Assembly (NCBI GenBank): GCA_033296885.1
Contig: MU864104.1
Span: 1 to 16,458, forward strand
DNA: 16,458 bases
Direction: 5' to 3'
From: Triangularia verruculosa
Taxonomy: Eukaryota > Ascomycota > Sordariomycetes > Sordariales > Podosporaceae
The notes beneath the pieces were generated by a model, which was not told the origin of the DNA, searched no databases, and was given only the letters and a program-made list of their open reading frames with translations. Positions 9,868 to 16,458 of the stretch are shown here, piece by piece (position 1 is the stretch's first letter; each line of letters opens with the position of its first letter). A program made the position numbers and the translations under genes.

Positions 9868-11606
9868 TTTAGACGCTCTATTTTAGCCGAGAAAATAGGT
9901 CCTTACAATACTATTACCGATATATATTCGACCGTATCTGATTTCTTATACCCGAATGTAATCGCCTTATATCTACTCTTTTCGAGACTTATATATTATG
10001 GAGTCTAACTAATCTCAGCGCCCTATAGGATATAGTTATATTATATAAGAAAAATACCGAAGTAGAATTCCGACTTAGTTTAAAGCCGGGGAAATGCTAC
10101 TACTTTAGTAGACTATACTAGCGGAAACTAGCTAAATTTACCGATAATAATATCGAAATACAATCTTTCTACAACTAAAGATATATATATAATTACTATA
10201 AGAAGAGCTATACCGGCTTTACGGAGCTTTACTTCTTATATAATAAATAAGTTTTCAGGGAAGTATAATAAAATAATTATTACTAAATATATCTAAACTA
10301 TCCAGAGATACTACCTATCTAATACGATCCTCTTATATATAGTAACGTCCTCGCCGCTATAAGCTACTATTTATTTTATATAACGGATATTTTAATACAG
10401 CTTAAGGAGTAACTATATTAATTTTTAGATAGAGGTCCGTAGAAGGATTATATTCACTACTACTATAAGAAATACGTCTAAATAATTATTAATAAAGAGA
10501 AATCACTCGAATACCTATATATTAAAGAATAATACAGCTTAACCTTTAAATCTATTAAATATTTTAGATATTATCTTCTAGATATTTATTGCCCCGGCTT
10601 TACTAAAGAATTGGGCGTATTAAAGATAACTACGAAGGAAGATAACGAGGACCAAACGAAAGTTAAAATACCGAAAAGAAGTAAGGAAAGTAAACTTAAT
10701 ATCGAAAATAATATTAAAATAGGATTTTATTTTATCGACGAAATGGCCGAAATCGTATATAAAAACTGTTTTACTATTATACCTAAAGCGTCCTCTAACC
10801 GTTCTACATTACCTTTTAATAGTCTTTAGGACTGGACCTAGATAGATAAAGCCGCTATAAGTACTAATATATTACTATCGCCAATAAATAGCAGTACGAT
10901 TAAAGTTAATTTAGAGTTATTCGTTAAAGAGATAAACTACCTTAATATATTCGAGCTCCGGTTAATACTTAATATAATGGACTGCGGTATACTTTTAAAT
11001 ATTAATAGCTATATAAGCTTTTTTATTTTAATTTAAACCGTAGCTTATTTACTTCCTCTTATATAAGCGGGCCGATTATAGCTCTTTAATAATGAGGAGT
11101 CGTATAATCTTACTGCCATAGATTTAGAGACTTTAGATTTATCGCCGATATATTTAGCTTCGCAGTAGCACTTATTAATAATCAAAGATTATTATTGTAT
11201 ATTAAAAGTAGGTCCAGAACCGGTTATAGTTGTAGAGTTATCTAGTGATTTAAACGACGAGTTTATTTATACTACCTCCGAGATAGTCCTATGTAGTTTA
11301 GACGGTAAATACTATACTGTTAATCGTTTACTAGATAGGTGGAAAGGCTGGTTTTACGTAAAATAGTTTAATAGAAGTTATAGTTAGGAGCTTTGTAAGA
11401 ATATTCTAGACCCCGAGCTTATCGAGGATCTTGAGAGGAATTATAAAGGGCTTTATTTAGAGGTAGAGGTTATACGGCCCTGTTCGACTAAAGGTCGTAA
11501 AATAGAATATCGGGTATATTTTAAAGGTCGCTTTAAGAAAGAGGATATTTGGGTAGTAGAAAAGTATATGAGCTCCGAGCTAATAGTGATGTATAAAAGT
11601 GGTTAG
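9868..11606 (+). pseudogene. DUF3435 gene, third piece: zinc fingers and two chromodomains
   Basis: One frame (codons at positions divisible by 3) runs about 580 codons with no indel to a final TAG at 11604-11606. It contains many RIP-type stops. It starts with TLYFSRENR and IPECNRL.STLFE, then KPGKCYYF (about 10088-10106). A zinc-finger-like segment, ELYFLYNK then NYY.IYLNYPE, lies at 10224-10305, where CX2C...H...H is expected but Tyr stands at most ligand positions. LLDIYCPGF (10578-10601) looks like the end of another finger. A less conserved linker includes 10611-10829, the longest open part. Two chromodomains close the protein. The order finger-like segment after the recombinase core matches known DUF3435/C2H2 fungal proteins; the chromodomain tail is the unusual part. 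Confidence 0.65.
11307..11603 (+). other. Tandem chromodomains at the C-terminus of the DUF3435 gene
   Basis: The first (11307-11449) reads YYTVNRLLDRWKGWFYVK, a stop at an expected Trp, FNRSYS, another Trp-type stop, then NILDPELIEDLERNY. The second (11460-11603) reads EVEVIRP, GRKIEYRVYFKGR, EDIWVVEKYMSSELI. Both show the chromodomain pattern of an aromatic first strand, YxVxW/F, an acidic-Trp segment and a C-terminal helix; the second lacks some cage residues and may be shadow-like. They are in the same frame as the upstream finger region. Confidence 0.6.
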
Positions 11607-11940
11607 TTAGAAGAGATTAGTTTAGTTAGATGCAGTTCTAGGATATATAGTTATATTGGAAATTTTCTTTTATAATTAATAGTTGCTTATACTGCTTTTA
11701 ACGGATATTATTTTTTATAAATATTTAGTATTTACTTCCGAACTTTTAAAACTAATACCTGTAACGATTACTGTAGTTATAAGGCTTATTACCCTTATTT
11801 ATTATTAGGTTAATATTTAGTATAGATTCTATTTATTAGGTAGGTACCTCACCTTTATAAGAGAAATTATCTGGGTGTACCCCCTTGTTAGGGGATAGGG
11901 TCGTATATGGTATTACTGTAATAGCTAGGAGAGATTTCTA
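11607..11940. other. AT-rich non-coding stretch
   Basis: RIP-like composition with frequent TAA/TAG in all frames. I see no gene. A short inverted repeat, ACCCCCTTGTTAGGGGAT, lies near 11878-11896. Confidence 0.5.
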
Positions 11941-11941
11941 C

Positions 11942-12085
11942 TAGGCAGAAAAGATATGTACCGATTATTGTAGTAAAAATACGTGCTTTTTCTGCCTAGC
12001 AAAAAAGCTACGTACCGATTATTATAGCAGATATACGTGTTCTTTTTGCCTGGCAGAAAAGCTACGTACCGATTATTACAGTAGC
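11942..12085. repeat. 54-bp tandem repeat, about 2.7 copies
   Basis: GTACCGATTATT recurs at 11958, 12012 and 12066, exactly 54 bases apart, each preceded by GCAGAAAAG-like sequence. Each unit is bounded by inverted segments, for example CTAGGCAGAAAAG (11941-11953) and CTTTTTCTGCCTAG (11986-11999). Differences between copies are mostly transitions. Because 54 is divisible by 3, the minus strand reads as an 18-residue repeat beginning NNRYVAFL. Confidence 0.85.
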
Positions 12086-12094
12086 ACTCTTCTT

Positions 12095-12128
12095 GGGGCT
12101 ATTACAATAGCTTTTAGGAGCTAGCCCC
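12095..12128. repeat. Hairpin after the tandem repeat
   Basis: GGGGCTA (12095-12101) and TAGCCCC (12122-12128) form a perfect 7-bp stem enclosing 20 bases. Confidence 0.5.
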
Positions 12129-12216
12129 CTTGATTTCCTACTGGGCCTTAAAAGCGGTAGTTATAGCGTAATATAAAGTTATAACGCTTTAACTTTAGAG
12201 AGAATAAAGAAAGATA

Positions 12217-12263
12217 ACGTATTTGATAAGCGAGCGGATCGGACAAGCGAGTGGATCGATTTC
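12217..12263 (+). repeat. Left terminal inverted repeat, 47 bp, with two 17-bp units
   Basis: It begins ACGTATTTG and holds two tandem units, GATAAGCGAGCGGATCG (12225-12241) and GACAAGCGAGTGGATCG (12242-12258). Repeated subterminal motifs of this kind are plausible transposase binding sites. Confidence 0.93.
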
Positions 12264-12308
12264 TACTACCCTATTACAACCATCCTCAATTGCAAAACAA
12301 CAACACTA

Positions 12309-13550
12309 TTAACCTACTATAATTACATCAGAAACAGCTGAATCAGACTCTTCTGCAACCTCCTGGCACGTACGGATATTATGGCCAGGCTTGCCGTATA
12401 CACCACAGCACCGAACCTTTGTACGACCCCCCCCTATACCACTACCATCCTGCTCCTTTCCTTGCGCTACCTCTCCACCCACAGCCTTCTGGTCCAGTAG
12501 ATCCTGTGCATCTTGTACAGTAAGTGATCCTCCAAGCTGTATACGTGTTCTTTTGGCTCTCCGGCGCTTGCTTAAGGCCTCGTTAGTTTTACGGAGTGAA
12601 GCGTTCTTTGCACGAAGGAGAGCTACCTGGTATATTACAGCCGTTGTACTCTTAGTAAGCTGGTCCACCGCAGCTAATATCGAAGTCGGGGAGCTATTTT
12701 GATGGTTGGCAATGCGAGTCTTGATGAGCGTTGACTGTGAGTTGGCTTTTCGGGGGTTTTGTGGTGTCTGGAACACCTAAGGTTGTGGAGTGCCGGGCCG
12801 TAAGGTCGGGGGTGTTGGCGTACGAAGCTTTATATCCAGCTTGGAAAGCACCCTTTCTGGATCGTACGGTACAAGGCTAGCACCTGTAAAGCCACCCTGT
12901 ATATTCTTCTCCGTTATAGAGGCGAAGAAGGCTTCGTGGAAGGTATAGAGGAACTCGACTTTATTTACGTGGTTGATATGCGCGCGTATTAAGTCCTCGA
13001 TCTGGCGACCGTACGCCTGTTTTAGCGGCCCAAAGCAGCTAACATCGAGTGGCTGGAGGAGGTGGGAGGAATGTGGAGGCATGTAGAGCGTGATAATGTT
13101 GTTCTGCTGGCAGTGGCGCTCGAATCCGGTCGAGTGGTGGCTTTCGTGGCCGTCGAGGATTAACAACCGGTATTTGCCCTTTGTACGGGACGCTGTGTGA
13201 TAGTCGAAGTGCTTGATCCAATCTAGGCCTACCGCATTGGTAGTCCAGCCATTATCGGTGGTTGCGATGCGCCAGTCGGCCGGGAGGTTGCACTCGGTAT
13301 ACTAGTTGGCGAGGTGGTACTGCGCGGCTAAGATAATGAAGGAGGGATAGCCCAGCCGAGGGCATTGACTCCCTGAATCACGGTCGCCCATTTACGGTTG
13401 CCAGGCTAGGCTAGTTTCGCCTTACTGAGGCCGTCCGAGGTCGTAACCACTATGCCTGCAAAGATAATGCCCATTATAAACCCAGTCTCGTTCATTTTTA
13501 AGGGCTTCAAGTGCAAGAATAACTTTTGCTTCAACTGGAATCGAAGACAT
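12309..13550 (-). pseudogene. Pogo-type DDE transposase, deleted and frameshifted
   Basis: The normal enzyme cuts and pastes the transposon by binding its TIRs. The ATG at 13550 begins MSSIPVEAKVILALEALKN, a typical pogo N-terminus. It then jumps at about 13492 to NETGFIMG, so the helix-turn-helix and CENP-B-type DNA-binding parts are deleted and the join is out of frame. The DETGF Asp is now Asn. NRKWATVIQGVNALGW follows, then a 1-base loss near 13340, then LAAQYHLAN and DNGWTTNAVGLDW. LILDGHESHHS (from 13163) and LLQPLDVSCFGPLK hold the other two catalytic Asp residues. The C-terminus has a coiled coil with a basic run and a zinc knuckle, CGVYGKPGHNIRTC, with one Cys changed to Tyr. Stops lie at 13406-13408, 13302-13304 and 12777-12779; the normal end is at 12309. 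Confidence 0.93.
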
Positions 13551-13602
13551 CTTAGTATGGTGGAGGAAATTGATGTTGCAGGTAGAGAGCTGTATCGCGT
13601 GC

Positions 13603-13649
13603 GAAATCGATCCACTCGCTTATCCGATCCGCTCGCTTATCAAATACGT
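13603..13649 (-). repeat. Right terminal inverted repeat, 47 bp
   Basis: It is the reverse complement of 12217-12263 except for one base (T for C in the second 17-bp unit). Its units lie at 13608-13624 and 13625-13641, and it ends CAAATACGT before the TA duplication. Confidence 0.93.
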
Positions 13650-13651
13650 TA

Positions 13652-13940
13652 ACTGTTTGCCCTTGAATTTTGTCAGATATGTGAGGTGGACTTCGGGTGC
13701 TAGAAACAGAAGTCGTTTGCTCGTCTAAGCTAGGATGAGGGTCACTCGCGGAAAAACTCAAAACCTTAGCTCCACCTTCTACGTAGTAGTGTGGTACATA
13801 CCTTAAACCAGCATCAGTCTAGTTACAAATAATATCGGAATCCTGATATTAATAATTTCCATTTCCGTTCTTGGACCTGAGTACTTACCACTTTAACTTA
13901 AGCGGAAGTAGAGAAGCCCTGAGTATAGTAAGAAAGGCCT
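13652..13940 (-). pseudogene. Possible minus-strand gene fragment interrupted by the pogo element
   Basis: The frame ending at the TA insertion site reads TDAGLRYVPHYYVEGG, then KVLSFSASDPHPSLDEQTTS and SPPHISDKIQGQTV. The part 13818-13652 is open; upstream the frame has stops at 13819-13821 and beyond that could be RIP products. The Ser/Pro/Asp-rich composition looks coding, but I recognise no domain. With the transposon and one TA removed, the frame continues into 12214 and below as VIFLYSL and then a stop, and the same frame carries the 18-residue repeats. The fragment may be a low-complexity part of an unknown protein or chance. Confidence 0.3.
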
Positions 13941-14365
13941 TAAGTAGGGTAAGCAATAAGTAAATTTACATAATACTAGGTATTCTAGAGCTGTTTTTGG
14001 AGCGTAGACCGTTTAGTTAAGTAGGTAGGGATTGTAACAGGTAACCCCTGCCTTTGCCAGAGTTAGAAGTAGCGTGGTATATTTACGCTAAGATTAGTTT
14101 TTAAATTTATCTAATGTTAAATTAAGTAAATTATCTCCCTCTAAATATTATTTATCCTGGTTCACTGAAACTTTAGATAGTTTCTAACTTAATCAGATAT
14201 GTAAGATTGCATTTTTACGCTAGTTTATACTTGCTTTACGGGGCCGCTAGCTATCGAATGTTACCTTGTGAGTGGGTCTGTTTGATTCCAAGAGCTATTT
14301 TTAAAGTAGAGCTATTTTTAGAGTATAGCTAGTCGGCTTAATAAATATTATAAAAAGGAACTTTT

Positions 14366-14548
14366 GCTTTTATAGAGTTAAAAACAACTTCTATATAATT
14401 ATAACGTAAACTATTAAGCCTAAAGTAGCGCTAGGATTATAATATGAAATCTCAGCCTTTATTAAAGCTAGAAATGGCTTTTTTATTTTTCTCTATATAG
14501 GTAGCAATAATTCGCCTTTATTAGAGCTAAAAACAGCTTTTATATTTT
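14366..14548. repeat. Three diverged copies of a short self-complementary motif
   Basis: Copies at 14366-14396, 14454-14490 and 14513-14548 share CTTTATTARAGCTARAAA followed by a GCTTTT-type complement. Each can fold back on itself. A related AGAGCTATTTTTA pair lies just upstream, near 14290-14330. Confidence 0.55.
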
Positions 14549-14614
14549 AGCTTAGTATTATAACCTTAATGTAGGATCGGAACGGACTTGGTTAAGAAAG
14601 TAACCAATGAGGAA

Positions 14615-14642
14615 CGGATTATTAGGTCTTAGCAATAATCCG
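14615..14642. repeat. Perfect 9-bp inverted repeat
   Basis: CGGATTATT (14615-14623) and AATAATCCG (14634-14642), with a further TAATAATCC at 14651-14659. Confidence 0.55.
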
Positions 14643-14815
14643 GAGGTAGCTAATAATCCATATCCTAGATCGTTAGATTATATTCCTAGTCTCTTCCTAC
14701 CGTTTGGAGATGGAATAGTAAGAAAGATCCCTCATACGGCTACTCTCGCTCTGCAGCTAACATTTATATTAGCCTAGTTAAGAAAAGATGGGAGTATATA
14801 TTTCGATGCTATAAG

Positions 14816-14862
14816 AAGTATTGCAAGGTAGAATCTGGCTTCGCTCGATTCTTGCAATACTT
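14816..14862. repeat. Strong imperfect hairpin
   Basis: AAGTATTGCAAG (14816-14827) pairs perfectly with CTTGCAATACTT (14851-14862). AATC (14832-14835) and GATT (14847-14850) extend the stem after a 4-base bulge, leaving an 11-base loop. Confidence 0.7.
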
Positions 14863-15301
14863 GGTAAACCAGCGAGATAGAGTGGGAGGCCCATTGTCAA
14901 GGCCATATCGACAATAAGGAGGTACAGCTGGGAGCGAAATTAGCGTCTGCTCTACACTCTTTTAATATATTTGAGCACAGACTAGCTATACTTGAGAAAC
15001 ATTAAGATACAACGCGACGCCCAAAACCGGCTGACATTATCCGCTTTTAATATGCTGATGTCGTAGTAACACAGGTACCATTAAGTGGCAATAAATAAAT
15101 GGGCGACCCGGCGCTTACGTGATTCTCTCACAGTGCATTGATGCAGTGAAGGTACTCACTTGCCCCTGCTCAAGTACGCGACTCTTACAGGACAGGCTTG
15201 GCATTAAACCTTCCCAGTTCAACATGCCTTTTACTCACCCATCCAGTCAATAGTATCATGTATTTCCTCTGCGCTCGTCCTGGATTCCTGCCTTGCCTTA
15301 T

Positions 15302-15741
15302 TCTGCGTGTCGCGCGACTACACTTCAGAGGGACATGATGGGCAGTGCAGGCAAGAACAAGGCAGGCTATGTTTAGATTCAATTTTGCGGAGATCAAGCC
15401 TGGTACGATGGGTTGAAATTCTTCTGGGTCGACACATGCTGCATCGACAAGTCCAGCAGTACTGAGTTCCAGGAGGCGATTAATATAATGTTTCCCTGGT
15501 ACCTTAATGCGGCGAAATGCTACATCTATATCGCGGACGTCTCGATTCCTTCCTTCCATTGACGTTGACAACAAGTTTATTTGGGAATCCGCTTTTCGCA
15601 GCGAGCAAGTATTTCATCCGCGGATGGACTCTCCAAGAACTTATTGCTCCAATATCAGTCCGATTTTTCTCGAAGGAGAAAGTGCGTCTTGGGGATAGGG
15701 CATCTCTAGAGCAAGTTATTCAATATATGACGGGGAATACT
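15302..15741 (+). pseudogene. HET-domain gene fragment, frameshifted
   Basis: HET proteins trigger cell death when genetically different fungal hyphae fuse. Frame 1 reads TLQRDMMGSAGKNKAGYV, a TAG at 15374-15376, then FCGDQAWYDGLKFFWVDTCC, IDKSSSTEFQEAIN, MFPWYLNAAKCYIYIADVS, to TGA at 15560-15562. The next frame supplies DVDNKFIWESAFR (15561-15600), and a third supplies SKYFIRGWTLQELIAP (from 15604) and FFSKEKVRLGDRASLEQ to TGN. Order and motifs match the HET N-terminal half. The usual MRLL...YAILSHTW start and the conserved tail (ERMSWA, AYSLLGIF) are missing, so this is a truncated piece with at least two indels. Codon composition is normal and TG/CA are common, so RIP did not kill it. Confidence 0.85.
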
Positions 15742-16320
15742 GTACCGTGTACGCATTCTCGTGGTCACCGTACAGACAGCCATTGGGCCGTGGGCCCTCT
15801 TTTCCATCTTCATAAGTTAGTAGGTAACGTAATTACGCGCCTTACACCTATGCCTTATGAAGCTTTTTTTGCGAGAAATGAGCTATTTTGGAGTTGGCAG
15901 TGCCCTGAGAGGAGGCTTAGCCCTATCTGTCTGGTCTGGGAGCGAGGTGGGGATTGGGTACTAAGCCTGTTGGGGAAGGCGGTGAGAAGTGGGCATTGTG
16001 CCACCTGATTGCATAACCCCGCCATTCTTTATCTTTTTCTGATGGTGCCTAATCTTACCCCGCAACATTGAAGAGCCTAAGTTTCTCCATCGCCCGAGCA
16101 GCAGACGTCTGGTAAGAACCCGGGGTCCAAAATGGCATCTGCGGGCGCGCAACGACCTCGCTGGGTTCATGAAGATTTTGTGGTGAGATTTATACGCGTA
16201 TTAAAGTCTTAGGTTTGCAATCTAACTGAATCTATAGACTGTACGTTTCGTTGTATATTAAAAGGGTAATAGCTGATCACAATTGCACTTTCTAGGAGGT
16301 ATGTGTATAGGTTGTGAGCT
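15742..16320. other. No gene recognised
   Basis: The HET frame stays open to 16008 but its residues no longer resemble the family. The minus-strand open frame 15961-16170 is basic and featureless. I see nothing else to annotate. Confidence 0.5.
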
Positions 16321-16329
16321 AGCGGCACA

Positions 16330-16458
16330 TGCTGACCTTGGTGTGTGTGGTGGTGTAGTGGGTAAGTGGATGCCTTTGAGATGGATGAGATGGTGATGAT
16401 TGCTGACCTTGGTGTGCGTGGGTGGTGTAGGAGGTAAGTGGATGCCTTTGAGATGGAT
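16330..16458. repeat. Minisatellite of 71-72 bp, cut by the window edge
   Basis: TGCTGACCTTGGTGTG starts at 16330 and 16401. Both copies run through GGTAAGTGGATGCCTTTGAG to GATGGAT, at 16386 and 16458. The first is followed by a 14-base GAGATGGTGATGAT spacer. More copies may lie beyond the window. Confidence 0.85.

Larger units (their letters stand above)
12217..13649 (-). mobile_element. Pogo/Fot-like DNA transposon, internally deleted, 1433 bp
   Basis: 47-bp terminal inverted repeats with one mismatch and TA on both outer sides (12215-12216, 13650-13651) define a Tc1/mariner-superfamily element. The transposase is of the fungal pogo/Fot type and lies on the minus strand. At 1433 bp the element is too short for a full pogo transposase plus ends, and the DNA-binding region is missing. 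Single premature stops fit light RIP, far lighter than in the Ty3 element, so it is a later arrival. Confidence 0.93.
13941..15300. other. Gene-poor stretch with short repeats and hairpins
   Basis: No convincing frame on either strand. It is AT-rich to about 14560 with short inverted repeats, then more mixed in composition. RIP is weaker than at 681-8025. Confidence 0.5.

Noticed and set aside
120..11606. The window as part of a Starship giant transposon because of its DUF3435 gene
   Set aside because: DUF3435 genes also occur outside Starships. I see no element ends, target motif pair or cargo, and the gene is dead.
11942..12085. CRISPR-like array
   Set aside because: The repeats are contiguous 54-bp units without unique spacers, in a eukaryotic genome.
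12391..12702. Plus-strand open frame
   Set aside because: It is antisense to the C-terminal part of the pogo transposase, which has clear motifs.
13039..13221. Minus-strand open frame overlapping the transposase core
   Set aside because: It is an alternative frame of the LDGHESHHS region.
13452..13652. Plus-strand open frame over the right TIR
   Set aside because: It is antisense to the transposase N-terminal remnant and runs through the TIR.
15185..15574. Minus-strand open frame of 129 codons
   Set aside because: It is antisense to the HET domain, whose plus-strand motifs are unmistakable.
15961..16170. Minus-strand open frame containing MLRGKIRHHQKK
   Set aside because: Basic, featureless composition and no family match.

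Overview
The window looks like a transposon-rich, largely inactivated stretch of the nuclear genome of a filamentous ascomycete (Pezizomycotina). The reasons are heavy repeat-induced point mutation (RIP: CA to TA and TG to TA changes, many TAA/TAG stops in otherwise open frames), a Ty3 chromovirus, a pogo/Fot-like DNA transposon, a DUF3435 recombinase-type gene and a HET-domain fragment. I see no intact protein-coding gene.

Bases about 120-11606 are best read as one decayed plus-strand DUF3435 gene split into three pieces by two retroelement insertions. A Ty3 element of 8195 bp (256-8450, minus strand, 425-bp LTRs, 5-bp target duplication GTAAG) separates the first two pieces. A 589-bp solo LTR (9274-9862, target duplication GAAAA) separates the second and third. 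With one target-duplication copy removed, the reading frame runs on through each junction. The gene encodes a DUF3435 (tyrosine-recombinase-like) core, Cys/His zinc-finger segments whose Cys and His codons have mostly become Tyr, and two C-terminal chromodomains, ending at 11606.

The Ty3 element reads on the minus strand: gag (7985-5941), then protease, reverse transcriptase, RNase H, integrase (D-65-D-35-E) and chromodomain (5940-1656), then a polypurine tract beside the left LTR. A 567-bp solo LTR (3969-4535, target duplication GTATA) lies inside its reverse transcriptase. Between the chromodomain and the polypurine tract is about 1 kb holding a decayed plus-strand (antisense) reading frame (694-1503) and a tRNA-like fold.

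Bases 11607-12214 are AT-rich and hold a 54-bp tandem repeat. A pogo-like transposon (12217-13649, 47-bp TIRs, TA duplication) carries an internally deleted, frameshifted transposase. The following 13652-15300 is mostly non-coding with short repeats and hairpins. At 15302-15741 is a HET-domain pseudogene. The window ends in a 71-72-bp minisatellite.
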